A DNA stretch of 64,000 nucleotides from Candidatus Obscuribacter sp. (GTDB lineage Bacteria > Cyanobacteriota > Vampirovibrionia > Obscuribacterales > Obscuribacteraceae): contig JADJQZ010000001.1 in assembly GCA_016712465.1 (NCBI GenBank), forward strand, positions 6,138,001-6,202,000, in the 5' to 3' direction. Below the pieces are notes generated by a model that did no database searches, was not told the DNA's origin, and saw only the letters and a list, made by a program, of their open reading frames with translations. Below are positions 17,574 to 27,235 of this stretch, piece after piece; positions within the stretch are counted from its first letter, which is position 1, and each line of letters starts with the position of its first letter. The translations under genes and the position numbers were made by a program.

Positions 17574-18247
17574 TCCTGAGGGAAGATGCCGTAGCCGACA
17601 CCGTAGACGTTCTTGATGAAAGACTCCTGACCGTCCACATCCAGCTTCTTGCGCAAACGCTTGATGCAGCTTGAAAGCGCTTCCGTACCTACGGATGAAT
17701 CATCGGACCAGACCTGGTTGAGCAGCCTCTCGGCAGGGAAAAGCTCGCGGGGGTGCCGCAGGAGATATTCGAGCAAAGAATACTCCCTGGCCACCAGGGC
17801 AATTTCCTGCCCGTCTCTTTTGATGGAACGCCGCTCCGGCACCAGCTCAAGACGCCCCACCTTGAGCACGGCGGAAGCAATCTTCACCGGTCGGCGCAAG
17901 AGCGCCGAGACTCTGGCCATCAACTCCTTTCCATGAAAAGGCTTGGTCAGGTAATCGTCGCCGCCGCTTTCCAGCCCCTCCACCTTTTCCTCAATAGAGC
18001 GCTTGCCGGTGAGGAAAAGCACCGGCGTGGGGCAGCCCTCCAGGCGATAGGCCCGAACCAGATCAGCCCCCTCGCCGTCAGGTAGCATGCGATCGAGGAT
18101 GATCAAGTCGTATTCGGAATTCTCGAGCATGTGACGGGCTTCAGTCAAATCACCGGCCATATCGATGATATGTCCTTCCACCCCTAACCAACGAGAAACT
18201 ACCCGGGCCAGGTCCAGATCATCTTCCACCACCAGAATCTTAGCCAT
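17570..18247 (-). CDS. OmpR/PhoB-family response regulator
   Basis: A 225-aa two-component transcription factor. The receiver domain (residues 1-115) has the acidic pocket VVEDD, phospho-acceptor D52 in LIILDRMLPDGEG, Thr in LFLTGK and its Lys. The C-terminal winged helix (about 130-225) has ALVAREYSLLEYLLRHP and the recognition helix region SSCIKRLRKKLD. ATG 18247 follows GAGGAG by 5 nt. It is encoded 31 bp after the histidine kinase gene on the same strand, and the two are evidently a cognate pair. The regulated genes are unknown. Confidence 0.92.
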   Translation of the reverse strand: MAKILVVEDDLDLARVVSRWLGVEGHIIDMAGDLTEARHMLENSEYDLIILDRMLPDGEGADLVRAYRLEGCPTPVLFLTGKRSIEEKVEGLESGGDDYLTKPFHGKELMARVSALLRRPVKIASAVLKVGRLELVPERRSIKRDGQEIALVAREYSLLEYLLRHPRELFPAERLLNQVWSDDSSVGTEALSSCIKRLRKKLDVDGQESFIKNVYGVGYGIFPQD

Positions 18248-18278
18248 ACCGCTCCTCAAAGCTGTCGGAAACTATCAG

Positions 18279-20078
18279 TTACGCCTCTTCCTTCATTAGC
18301 GGCAGGGTGAACCAGAAAACACAACCCCCATCCTCGCCGGCGAAAACGCCTATTTTGCCACCGTGCAATTCTACAATCGATTTGCAAATAGAAAGCCCTA
18401 AACCGGTTCCTTTCAGTCCTCTATCATCCTTCCCCTTGACCTGGTAAAAGCGATCAAAGACATAAGCAATTTTATCTTCAGGAATACCGCGCCCTCTATC
18501 TCGCACCTCAATTCGATAGAAGCCGCCCTGCTTGCGTCCACGCAAGAGCACGCGGGAGTTCTGGGGCGAGAATTTGAGAGCATTGCCGAGGAGATTGACC
18601 AAAACTTGAATGACGCGCTCCTGGTCGCACTCGATGTATTCAACCGGCTCCACGCGCCTATCGATGGTGATAGCCCGCTGACGCCCGATGGCCTCCACGG
18701 AATTGACCGCACCGTCCACCAGATCCTCGAGGCGACATTTCTCTTTGAAAAGCCGCATCTGCCCATCGGCCATGCTCTCTAAATCAAGCAGATTGTTGAC
18801 CAGGGAAAGCAACCTGTTTACGTTGCCGGCGGCGGCTTGCAGGTCGGTGAGGGAGTCCCCGGATAAAACCGCCGCTCCTTCCTGCTGCAAAAGTTCCAGA
18901 GTAAGCAGAACCGAGTTGAGGGGAGTGCGCAGATCATGGGAGACCATGGCGGCAAATTCCTGCTTCATGCGCTCCATCTGTTTGCGCTGGGAAATGTCGT
19001 GGATGACCAGATAATAGCTGCTGTCCTCACAAGTACAGGTTATACACCATTCCGTTTCCACCACTTTGCCTTCGAAGGTGCGCACACTGAGCTCCACCAC
19101 CCTGGCTTTATAGCCAGGCTGCACAGACTCGAATGCTTTCAAGAAGGTCTCGGCCTGCCCTTCTTCCAGCACTTCCACGGCTCGCATACCGAGAAGCTCG
19201 TCTTTCTCATAACCCCAGAGTCGGCAGGCGGCCTCGTTCACCTCGATGAAGCGCATCTCCCTGTCTATGCCGCAAATTACATCGATAGCATTATCCAGCA
19301 CCGCCCGCTCTCTTGCTCTCAGCTCCACCAGCGACTGGTAAAGACTTTGACAGAGCCGGTCGATGTCCGCTATTTCATCAGTACCGGTAATGGGCGCAGC
19401 CGGAGACTGATTGGCCGCCAACCGGGCCGTGTTCTCGGTCAACCTCTCAAAGCGCCTGGCGGTGCTGCGATTAAGATAAGCAGCCATGCCTAAAGCCAGT
19501 GCCACACTCAGAGAGGCCGCCAGAGCCAGGGCATATTTCAATTCATTGTCATACTTGAGAAGCAGGTCTTGTTTGCCCTGTAAATCGCCGACGCTCTGCT
19601 GAGAGAGCACTTTGATAATGCTGTTGACCTCCTCCATGCCCTCCTTCACCCCCATGAGAGTGAGGGCCCGACTGGCTTCGTCCCGAGTAGTAGTGGTGTC
19701 GCTGGAGGTCGTGAACATGGCGCCGAGCTTTTCAAAAGCAGCATTAAGGCGCTTGCAGAGCTGATATTCATTGGGATAACCGACAGTCAAACGCTCCATA
19801 TTTTTGACTTCTTCATTGATATCACGCACTCTTTCCCGGGCTTGATTGCGAAGCATGTCCGACTGACCACGGTTGAAAGGACGCAGAATAAGAACTGTAA
19901 CCCGCTCCATGTGCAGGGTGCCGATACGATTGATGCTGGCGGCCATGGCTCTGCCGTGCGCTTCTGCTTGCCTGGCCTGGTCCAAACGTTCGACCATAGA
20001 CCACAGCACACCGAAAATTGTGAGCTCGAACACGACAGGAAAGGCCGCTACCAGTAAAATTTTCTGAGAAAGTCGCAT
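18279..20078 (-). CDS. Membrane sensor histidine kinase (HAMP-PAS-HisKA-HATPase)
   Basis: A 599-aa sensor. TM1 (about residues 8-28) and TM2 (about 180-200) flank a periplasmic helical domain of about 150 residues that resembles four-helix-bundle ligand sensors (CHASE3/MCP-type). A HAMP-like linker follows, then PAS with AIDVICGIDREMRFIEVNEA. The HisKA H-box is MVSHDLRTPLNS with H381, and the ATPase has the N-box NLLGNALKFS, G1 DRGRGIPED and GTGLGLSICKSIV. ATG 20078 or TTG 20087 could be the start; neither has a strong ribosome site. It pairs with the response regulator downstream. The signal is unknown. Confidence 0.92.
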   Translation of the reverse strand: MRLSQKILLVAAFPVVFELTIFGVLWSMVERLDQARQAEAHGRAMAASINRIGTLHMERVTVLILRPFNRGQSDMLRNQARERVRDINEEVKNMERLTVGYPNEYQLCKRLNAAFEKLGAMFTTSSDTTTTRDEASRALTLMGVKEGMEEVNSIIKVLSQQSVGDLQGKQDLLLKYDNELKYALALAASLSVALALGMAAYLNRSTARRFERLTENTARLAANQSPAAPITGTDEIADIDRLCQSLYQSLVELRARERAVLDNAIDVICGIDREMRFIEVNEAACRLWGYEKDELLGMRAVEVLEEGQAETFLKAFESVQPGYKARVVELSVRTFEGKVVETEWCITCTCEDSSYYLVIHDISQRKQMERMKQEFAAMVSHDLRTPLNSVLLTLELLQQEGAAVLSGDSLTDLQAAAGNVNRLLSLVNNLLDLESMADGQMRLFKEKCRLEDLVDGAVNSVEAIGRQRAITIDRRVEPVEYIECDQERVIQVLVNLLGNALKFSPQNSRVLLRGRKQGGFYRIEVRDRGRGIPEDKIAYVFDRFYQVKGKDDRGLKGTGLGLSICKSIVELHGGKIGVFAGEDGGCVFWFTLPLMKEEA

Positions 20079-20245
20079 GATCGGCAATATTCTAAACTGT
20101 TTTAGAAGCTGTTACTGTATGTAGAGGCGGTCAAACCACCGACCGCCCGGCCCGCCCACCGGCCGACCGGTTAGAATTGGCGGCACTGCCCCCGCAGTTC
20201 AGACCGGTCCATGAGTAGATATCGTTTCAGTGTAAGTTTGGAAGC

Positions 20246-21862
20246 ATGAGTAGTTCCAGTCCGCCAGCCCAAAAGACCAGCCTCTATGTGCCGGCCTTGC
20301 TTATGGTGGCAGCACTGCTTTACTTGCCCTGGTTGGGCAGCTATGGTCCCCTCGACCCCACCGACAGTTTCTTCATAGAAGCAGCCCGGGAAGCAGTGGA
20401 AACCAAACAATACCTATTGCCCATGATCAACTACGAATACTGGCTTGACAAGCCGATTCTGTATTTCTGGGCAGTTTCCGGCAGCTTTCACCTGCTCGGC
20501 ATAAACGCCTTCGCCGGGCGCATTTTCACGGCACTTACAGCCATCGCCCTCGGGCTAGTGGTTTATTTCGGCTCCCGAGGCTTCATCGGTAAGCGTCAGG
20601 CTTTTCTAGCCGCCCTCATCTTCTATGCCTTTCCCTTAAGCTCGGCGCTGGGGCACGTCTCGCTCACCGATATGCCTCTCACACTCTTTATGAGTGGAGG
20701 ACTGTACGGACTCTTTCACTATCACCACAAGAAAAATCAGAAAGCGCTCTGGCTGGGCTATTTCTCTCTGGCCATGGCCTTTCTTTGCAAGGGACCGATT
20801 GCCATAATTCTCGTGGGCGCCATTCTCTGCCTCCATCTAGCGGCTACAAGTGCCAGTGCGGGCGCCTTCTTCTCTTCTTTCCTGAATCTGAGGCCGCTGG
20901 CTGGGTTTCTTGTCATTCTGGGGCTCAACTTACCCTGGTATGCCGCCGCCACCATCGGCACAAAAGGCGCCTTTTTCAAAGACTTCTTCATCACCCAGAA
21001 TTTCGGACGCATGGTGGGCACCGTCAATCACCAGCAACCTTTCTGGTTCTACATTCCAGTCTTCATCGGCGGACTCTTTCCCTTCAACCTGCTACTGCTG
21101 TCGGCCCCGGCCCTGAAACTTCGCCACTTAAGACAGAGGCTCAGTCTAAACGAAGGCACTGCCTTCATGCTCTTCCAGGCGATCTGGGCGATTTTCGTGC
21201 TCGTTCTCTTCAGCATCATCAAGACCAAATTGCCCACCTATATCTTGCCGGCGATGGCTCCACTGGCTGTTCTTTGCGCAAGAGCCGCCGCCCTGACCAT
21301 ACGCCTGGGAAGGGCTAAGCGACTCTTGCCGGCCGCCCTCATCACCCTGGTCACCGCTGTGGGTGCTGCCGTTGCAGCTTACAAAGTCACCGGCTGGGCA
21401 CGCCTGCTGCTCATGCAATCACTACCGCTTCTGGTTCTGATCGGAGCCTTAAGCCTGGCACAGCTCTGGTTTATCTTGAGAGGGAAAACCCAGAAAGCGC
21501 TCCTCTGTCTTTTAACGCTGGGCGTTATCAGCGTCGGCATTGCCGTTCCTCAGGCGCACATAGCCTTCTACGAAGATCGACAGGTTCCGGTAGATGCGCT
21601 CACCTTGAAAGTGCTGGGGCAGGGCGGCAGCCTGGCAACGATAATTCGTTCCGAACCAAGTTTCTCCTACTGGCTGCACAAACACATTCCCTGCGTGAAG
21701 ACCCCTGCTGAAGCAAGAAGCTTCCTCAGTACCGCCCAGGGACCACACTGGGTGCTGGCGCCCAAAGAGGTATTGAATAATATCGAATGGTTCGGCAGCG
21801 CCGATAAAATCGAAGTGGCCGGTAAGACAAAGAAATGGACCTTGTTCAAAATAAAACCGTAA
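20246..21862 (+). CDS. GT39/ArnT-like lipid-linked sugar glycosyltransferase
   Basis: A 538-aa polytopic membrane enzyme (about 11-12 spans) of the ArnT/PMT (GT-C) superfamily, which transfers sugars from polyprenyl-phosphate donors at the periplasmic face. The first periplasmic loop has DPTDSFFIEAAREAVE with the catalytic-type Asp, followed by WLDKPILYFW and the next-loop HVSLTDMPLTL. The C-terminal 90 residues form a periplasmic domain with conserved-looking YWLHKHIPC. The acceptor could be lipid A, another glycolipid or a protein. GGAAGC precedes the ATG closely. It is a monocistronic-looking gene. Confidence 0.85.
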   Translation: MSSSSPPAQKTSLYVPALLMVAALLYLPWLGSYGPLDPTDSFFIEAAREAVETKQYLLPMINYEYWLDKPILYFWAVSGSFHLLGINAFAGRIFTALTAIALGLVVYFGSRGFIGKRQAFLAALIFYAFPLSSALGHVSLTDMPLTLFMSGGLYGLFHYHHKKNQKALWLGYFSLAMAFLCKGPIAIILVGAILCLHLAATSASAGAFFSSFLNLRPLAGFLVILGLNLPWYAAATIGTKGAFFKDFFITQNFGRMVGTVNHQQPFWFYIPVFIGGLFPFNLLLLSAPALKLRHLRQRLSLNEGTAFMLFQAIWAIFVLVLFSIIKTKLPTYILPAMAPLAVLCARAAALTIRLGRAKRLLPAALITLVTAVGAAVAAYKVTGWARLLLMQSLPLLVLIGALSLAQLWFILRGKTQKALLCLLTLGVISVGIAVPQAHIAFYEDRQVPVDALTLKVLGQGGSLATIIRSEPSFSYWLHKHIPCVKTPAEARSFLSTAQGPHWVLAPKEVLNNIEWFGSADKIEVAGKTKKWTLFKIKP

Positions 21863-22017
21863 ATACTGCGGGCGAACTTTATATGTCTGTAAACCCTGAC
21901 GGCCGCTTGGTAAAGAACTCATGGGTAGAGGTAAAAAACTACGGCAAGATACTTGTCAGGCATTGCGGGATTTGTTGACGCGGGTAGAATGCAAGTAAGG
22001 GCTCAGGAAATGAGATC

Positions 22018-22518
22018 ATGACCAGAGAGACACTGACACCGAAGAAAGCCATGAGCAGCAGACTTGTGCTCCTGGCTCTTGCTATCGCCTTGTTTGTCCT
22101 CTCTCCCTTCAAGCTCATGAGCCAGGCCGAACAAGCTATGGCTTCCACTTGCGTGAAAGAGGCCATGGCCTGTTGCATCAAAGAAGTCGATGCCACCAGC
22201 CCGGCGGCCGGTTCTCAGACCCCGGCAGGAAGTCCCGCCAGGGCACTCTCGCCTGAAAGAGCGGCCTTAGAAGCAGTCAGCGAAAACTGCTGCTGTTGCT
22301 CCGAAGCACCGGTCATTCCCGGCAATCTGGAAGCGGGAACAACACCGCCCTCGCAAAATACAAAGTTTGTCTCAATAAAATCGAGTCTGCCCCTGGCCGT
22401 TGCCGGTCTGAGCAACCTCGCGCCACCTCCCGACTGGAGCGGTGATCGTGCTATCAAGCCGCTCATGCGCTCTCCTAAACTGCCCATCTATCTTCAAACC
22501 AGGCAACTTCTGATTTAA
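22018..22518 (+). CDS. Membrane-anchored Cys-cluster protein, possibly copper-related
   Basis: A 166-aa protein not matched to a named family. An N-terminal membrane span (residues 14-33, LVLLALAIALFVLSPF) suggests export with the rest outside the cytoplasm. Two Cys clusters follow: CVKEAMACCIKE (about 45-56) and ENCCCCSE (about 89-96), separated by a Pro/Ala-rich linker; the last 60 residues are Pro/Lys-rich. Its stop is 50 bp upstream of an exported copper-storage protein gene on the same strand, so a role in copper binding is a reasonable inference, with zinc or redox as alternatives. AGGA lies 9-10 nt before ATG. Confidence 0.6.
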   Translation: MTRETLTPKKAMSSRLVLLALAIALFVLSPFKLMSQAEQAMASTCVKEAMACCIKEVDATSPAAGSQTPAGSPARALSPERAALEAVSENCCCCSEAPVIPGNLEAGTTPPSQNTKFVSIKSSLPLAVAGLSNLAPPPDWSGDRAIKPLMRSPKLPIYLQTRQLLI

Positions 22519-22568
22519 AGCGCAGCCCCCAGCGCGTTTTATAACTATTCTCGATAAGGAGTTTCCTC

Positions 22569-23006
22569 ATGAAGAAACTAATTGCTCTTTTCGTGCTGCT
22601 TTTCGCCATGGCAATCTTGCCTGGACAATCGGCATTCGCCAAGGAAGGCAATGACTGCTGCAAGAAAGGTGAGGCTTGCGAAAAGCCTCTGGCCGGCAAA
22701 AAAGCAGGAGCCCCGAAATCTTGCGCTGCTTGCGCCAAAATCTGCGAAGACACTCTCAAATACTTCAAGAAGCAAGGCGGCAAGTACACCGAAGCAGCCA
22801 ACCTGCAAAAACTGCAAGACTGCATAACCCTGTGCAATGCTTCAGCCGACCTGCAAGCGCGTAATTCCGCCCACGCCAAAAAACTGCTGGAGGTCTGCCA
22901 TGCCGTATGTCTTGATTGCGCCAAGATGTGCAAAGACATGAATGATCCCAAGCTGGCTGATTGTGTCAAATCGTGCGAAGAGTGCACCAGTTGCTGCGAA
23001 AGCTAG
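22569..23006 (+). CDS. Exported Csp1-like copper storage protein
   Basis: A 145-aa protein with a clean signal peptide (MKKLIALFVLLFAMAILPG, cleavage after AFA). The mature four-helix-bundle sequence has 17 Cys in CxxC/CxxxC spacing, such as SCAACAKIC, CITLC, CHAVCLDCAKMC and CVKSCEEC, the pattern of Csp proteins that store many Cu(I) ions inside the bundle. Csp1 of methanotrophs is exported and supplies methane monooxygenase; no such enzyme is visible here, so detoxification or supply to a cuproenzyme is open. AAGGAG is 7 nt before ATG. A terminator follows at 23093. Confidence 0.85.
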   Translation: MKKLIALFVLLFAMAILPGQSAFAKEGNDCCKKGEACEKPLAGKKAGAPKSCAACAKICEDTLKYFKKQGGKYTEAANLQKLQDCITLCNASADLQARNSAHAKKLLEVCHAVCLDCAKMCKDMNDPKLADCVKSCEECTSCCES

Positions 23007-23092
23007 TGGCGGTGGTTTCGGCGGCAGAGGCTGCCGGTAATTGACCCTCACTAGCACCAGCACCAAGAGCTGCACCAATAGACGGTGAACGG

Positions 23093-23123
23093 GAAAAGGG
23101 ATCGGCATTGCCGGTCCCTTTTC
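23093..23123 (+). terminator. Terminator of the copper-storage transcript
   Basis: GAAAAGGGATCGGC pairs with GCCGGTCCCTTTTC (14 bp, one G-T pair, 3-nt loop), 87 bp after the stop. The stem itself ends in A/T pairs, so the 3' arm supplies a T4 run. Confidence 0.7.
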
Positions 23124-24018
23124 TGCTCGGCAGTTCTGCAAGGCTTTGAGGTTGGGGATCTGCGGTTGGGGATCTGCGGTTCGGCAGCTCGGCAATGAGT
23201 TTGGGGTTGGGGTTTTGCAGTTCTGAATTTGCAATTTGGATTTGACTCGCCGGGGCAGAGGTATCTCTTTTCCGCGTCAGCCCCGAAACCACTAAACTCA
23301 TGTAACGGAGAAAATTAAACCTGTTTGACAGTCGAAACCCTTGCCCAGACAGCGTTTCATCCAACCAAAAATCCCGAAACACTGATGTAACACTTCTTCA
23401 AATCACTATTGTTACATTGGCAGTGGTTCCGCAAAATGACACCCCCGGGGCAGCTCCAGAGGGAGTAAGCGCTCTGGCGCAGAGACCAGACTCGGCATTA
23501 TGCATAGAGTGCAAATACTCGATTAAACCTTTCAAGCCTCCATTTCTTCGGCTCCGGCTCGAACTTCAAAAATTGGACGGAAACGGGCGTCTACCCCAGG
23601 TTTAACAGCCACTTTGCAGAATCGTTGTTACAAACAAACCCCGGCGCCGAGGAGAGGTAGGGACTCAGGAGTGTGAGGTGTCGGGTGCGTGGTGTCGGGT
23701 GCGTGGTGTCGGGTGCGTGGTGTCGGGTGCGTGGTGGAGGGAAGGTCGCTGGAGGGAAGGTAGGCCGAGGATTTACCGGGGGCATCCGAACCGGAAACCC
23801 AACACCCTCAAGGATTATTCGCCTTTCTTAACTTCTACCATATTTGTTAGTATCACATTTCAAAAAGAGGAAGCGCCAAAATCGACCACAGGGTCAACAT
23901 CGGCGCTTCCGGAAGGGCTCGTCGGGTCCAGGCAGGCGAGGTAAATCGTCCCACCTGGACCATGACGAACCAAGGTTGGTTTCTGACAGATGCTTATACA
24001 TCCCACCCCCTGGGCCGC
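23124..24018. other. Repeat-rich intergenic region
   Basis: About 900 bp without a convincing gene. It contains a 14-bp direct repeat (GTTGGGGATCTGCG at 23151-23164 and 23165-23178), more G-rich TTGGGG-type sequence to about 23240, and the tandem array at 23678. Short open frames here have no ribosome site and low-complexity translations. Confidence 0.6.
23678..23733. repeat. 14-bp tandem repeat, four copies
   Basis: Four exact copies of GTGTCGGGTGCGTG, starting at 23678, 23692, 23706 and 23720, followed by GGAGGGAAGGT repeats. Purine-skewed and G-rich; no coding support on either strand. Confidence 0.9.
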
Positions 24019-25563
24019 TTAGGCTTTGGGTGTGGCTTCTTCGGCAGACGGTTCCCTGTCGGTAACGGCGACTTCACCCTCGCCCTCGAAGTGTTCCTCG
24101 AGCAGCTTGGACTGGTCCACCGTGCACTCCACGAAGAGCGTCAGGTTCCACGGCGCCACCATGCCCATCTCGAAGGAGACGACAGGCAACTCCAGGATTT
24201 CACGCACTTCGCCGCCGAACATCGTGAAGGCCTTGGTCATCTCATCCTGCGACTCGCACGGAATCACGACCTTGTAGACCTTCTTGGTGCTGCCCTTGGC
24301 CTTGAGCTTGAGCGTCTTGCGAACGCGCTCTTTGCCCAGGAAGATCTGGGAGACCGGCGTATCGGGACGCACCTGGATGAGGTGATCGCCGTCGGCCGAA
24401 ATGCCCTCGTCTTCGAAAACCTGCCAGGTGAGGTCGGCTCTGCCTTCCTCGTGTTCCACCGTGACCAGGTCATCCACCGTCACCGACTCGTCGTTGGTCA
24501 CGAGCTTGGCGATGAGGCGGTCGAGGTCGTCGGTGAAATGCTTCTGCACCATACGCCCGATGCGACGAGCGTTGCCGCCCTCCTTCATGGACTCGCGGTA
24601 GATGAAGTCGCGGGCCGAGGGCTCCACGCGCACGCTGAAAGCCGTGCCGCGCGGCATCACCAACTGGAAGCGGGTGACGACTTCGTCGATGCGCAGGGAG
24701 GTGATCATCTTCAGGTCTTCAGCCTGAAGCTTGTTGAAGAAGATGATCTCGTCGATCCGGTCGATGAACTCCGGACGGTGACGCTCCCGCATGGCCTGCA
24801 TGATGATTTCCTGGCTGGCGGCCTGAGCCGTCTCCACCGTCTCGTTCATGAAGCCGATGGGTGCCTTGCGACTGACCACACGGGCAGAGCCGTGGTTACC
24901 GGCGATGATGAAGACGACATCGCTGACGTCCACCATCTCGTTGTCGCTCATCATGAGCACACCGTTCACCACCGCGTTGAGCAGCAGGTCGTCGATGCGC
25001 GAGTTCATCTTGTCCGCTTCGTCGATGAAGACGATGGACAGAGGCACCTTGGAAGCACCGCGCGAACCCACCAGGTTTTCACGGGTGAGCAGCTTGCGCG
25101 GGTTGAAGGTCTTGTACTTGGCGGCCAGGGCCGGATTCTGCTCACGAAGCTTGTCCATGAGAGCCTTCTCGGCTTCCATGCGCTTCTTCGCCTTTTCCGG
25201 CTCTTCGTAGCCCACGTACATGGGAGGCGCACCGGTGAGGGTGGAGGCCTGAGCGTCGTCCTGCAAGAGGCCGCCGTCGATGAGAACGAAGGCCATGGGG
25301 TCGCCATGCAGGTACTTGCAGATCATCTTGACCAGTTCGGTCTTGCCGACGCCGGGCTCGCCCTGGAAGGCATAGAAACCGGCGCAGCCGTTGCGCTTCA
25401 AGGGGCTGAGGGCCCGGGTCTTGATGCGCACCGCCGCCTGGCAGGCTTCGCTCTGACCGATGACGTTGGCGTTGAGGAATTCGCCCATGTGCAATTCACC
25501 GGTGGTGGGCGACTTGATGTCCAGGACTCGTCCTGACTTCTTGGCTGTTTTCGTGGTAGACAT
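24019..25563 (-). CDS. ClpB-D2-like single-ring AAA+ ATPase with unique C-terminus
   Basis: A 514-aa AAA+ protein. Walker A is GEPGVGKTE (K74) and Walker B IVFIDEADK (D181, E182). LTGAPPMYVGYEE matches the pore-loop region of ClpA/ClpB second domains, and HRPEFIDRIDEIIFF matches their arginine-finger region. It has only one ATPase domain and no N-domain, unlike ClpB or ClpA. An insertion of about 50 charged residues follows the pore loop, and about 130 C-terminal residues match nothing I know. GGAG lies 9 nt before ATG 25563. A CYTH gene lies 215 bp upstream on the same strand. Function is probably substrate remodelling; partner unknown. Confidence 0.85.
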   Translation of the reverse strand: MSTTKTAKKSGRVLDIKSPTTGELHMGEFLNANVIGQSEACQAAVRIKTRALSPLKRNGCAGFYAFQGEPGVGKTELVKMICKYLHGDPMAFVLIDGGLLQDDAQASTLTGAPPMYVGYEEPEKAKKRMEAEKALMDKLREQNPALAAKYKTFNPRKLLTRENLVGSRGASKVPLSIVFIDEADKMNSRIDDLLLNAVVNGVLMMSDNEMVDVSDVVFIIAGNHGSARVVSRKAPIGFMNETVETAQAASQEIIMQAMRERHRPEFIDRIDEIIFFNKLQAEDLKMITSLRIDEVVTRFQLVMPRGTAFSVRVEPSARDFIYRESMKEGGNARRIGRMVQKHFTDDLDRLIAKLVTNDESVTVDDLVTVEHEEGRADLTWQVFEDEGISADGDHLIQVRPDTPVSQIFLGKERVRKTLKLKAKGSTKKVYKVVIPCESQDEMTKAFTMFGGEVREILELPVVSFEMGMVAPWNLTLFVECTVDQSKLLEEHFEGEGEVAVTDREPSAEEATPKA

Positions 25564-25778
25564 AGTAAGTTTCTCCATATGAAATTGCCGCCCGAGACAC
25601 TCGGACGGCGGGTTACACTAGGTCGACTTCCAGGTCCACAGCGGAAACAGTCAAGTCAATTCATGACCTGCAGTCTCCACGGCGACTTGGACTTTCGAAC
25701 CGTTTTAGCTTGGTTTGCTGAGAGGCAGGCAACATGCCGGCCTCCTTCTTGAGAGGGATGCTTGATTCAGCCCCTGGG

Positions 25779-26459
25779 TTAGTTGGCGGAGACCTGCTTG
25801 AGCATGTCCTGATAAGACGCCTGCACAAAATCCCGTTCTTCCCCGAAGAGCCGACCGGCCAGTTCGACAATCTGCCGACGGGCACCCTCGACGTCGCCGC
25901 CTTGAGGCACGATGACCTCAATCTCGGCGTAATGCCCGGAGTTTTCACCCAGGCCTTGCACGTTGTCGATTGCAATTACAACTCCTGCCAGGACCGAGCT
26001 CTCGTGCATGAGCCTTGTCTTGGTGAAGGATAAGAGCTTGCGCCCGGAGATGAGCCGCCCAATTCTGAGCAAGAGCCACTTCTCCAGACCGTTCACTCCA
26101 TCCTCCGTTTCCTGCCGTTCTCGACTGTTGCCGATGGTGACCCACTCTTTGATGGTGACGACGGTATGGCTGCGGGCGTCCGAAACTTCGGTACGAACCC
26201 TGAGCATCTCGCCTTGCACCGGAGTGGGCAGGAACACATCGGTCATTTCGATGTCTTCGACAGGAACAAAGCCCATAGCCTTGAGCCTGGTCGGAATCGT
26301 GGAAGCCTCCCCATCTTTAAGGCGGAACTTGCGCTCCACCTCGAAAACAGCGGCTCCTTTGGCAGCATTGGCGGGCTTTCGACCGGCAACGTCCGACTGA
26401 GACCGCAAAGGTCTCCGGGCGGTGAACATGCGCGAGAGCGCGGTAGTGAAAATGCCCAA
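25779..26459 (-). CDS. CYTH-domain protein (triphosphate tunnel family)
   Basis: A 226-aa protein whose domain starts at VFEVERKFRL, the ExExK signature of CYTH enzymes (inorganic triphosphatase, ThTPase or CyaB-type adenylate cyclase). Later strands with LRVRTE, TIKEWV and HYAEIEVIV carry the expected Arg/Lys/Glu residues of the tunnel. A TTG at 26459 is favoured as start because AAAGGAGG lies 5 nt upstream; ATG 26429 is the alternative. Bacterial CYTH proteins most often hydrolyse tripolyphosphate, so that is the default guess. It precedes the AAA+ gene on the same strand and may be co-expressed with it. Confidence 0.75.
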   Translation of the reverse strand: MGIFTTALSRMFTARRPLRSQSDVAGRKPANAAKGAAVFEVERKFRLKDGEASTIPTRLKAMGFVPVEDIEMTDVFLPTPVQGEMLRVRTEVSDARSHTVVTIKEWVTIGNSRERQETEDGVNGLEKWLLLRIGRLISGRKLLSFTKTRLMHESSVLAGVVIAIDNVQGLGENSGHYAEIEVIVPQGGDVEGARRQIVELAGRLFGEERDFVQASYQDMLKQVSAN

Positions 26460-27235
26460 ATAGACCTCCTTTCTTGGTGATGTTAAGGCGTTAGCCCAGC
26501 TCAAACGGCGTTCGATCGATGATCTGAGCCGGCTGGCCGAGCTGATGGAACCGCTAAACACAACTTCCTGCAAGACACCCTGAAAAACCCGCCGACTAAA
26601 CATGAACCACACGGTATCCTGCCGGTCCCGGTGAAAGGACAGGGGGAAACTATGGGATACAGGATACCGGAATGATCTGGGTCTTCTTTGGTTCTCTTGA
26701 ATGAATGAGGTGTAAAACGATACTTTCGAACCTACAGAAACTTCCCTTGAAAACCAAATAAATTATTAAACCTGTCAAGAACTCGCCGCTTTTATTTCCC
26801 TTTCGGTTCACATAGCGCTCGCTTCGCGAATGCTCAAGATCCCGATTAATCCGTCACCACAAGGTTTGCGGGGTGTTGCGCAGACTAGCGGAGCTAGGCG
26901 ATTTACCAAAATATTGTCAAGCGGTTAATCCTTCCCCTTTAGCTCCCCATTCCCACCTGACAAGCCCCCTAAGGGGTCAACCTGCCATTGAAGGACTCGG
27001 CGCGTACTTGTTAGTTTTCATTGCACTCCTTTTCATTTTCTAAAAGATAAAAAACCACCTCAAACCTCAGGGCCTCATCCACAACCCCTCTTCCACCTCG
27101 CTTCACCGAAGTGCAGAGGCTGCGCGGCGCATCTAACAGGCATAGCGCCCTCGTTTGATGGATCCCCTGTTCGTCTCTTCGAACCAACTTTTCATCTGAA
27201 CCAATCCCTCGCCCCCGCGAGGCCAGGAGACTACT
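26460..27235. other. Intergenic region with a long inverted repeat
   Basis: Spacer between divergent genes. CGGTATCCTG (26612-26621) and CAGGATACCG (26660-26669) form a perfect 10-bp inverted repeat with a 38-nt loop, and the loop itself contains a further GGATAC. The remainder is AT-rich with no supported gene. Promoters for both flanking genes must lie here. Confidence 0.5.

Noticed and set aside
23417..23605. 62-aa plus-strand frame in the repeat-rich spacer
   Set aside because: No ribosome site and low-quality composition.
23962..25536. 524-aa plus-strand frame over the AAA+ gene
   Set aside because: Antisense shadow; the minus strand has intact Walker motifs.
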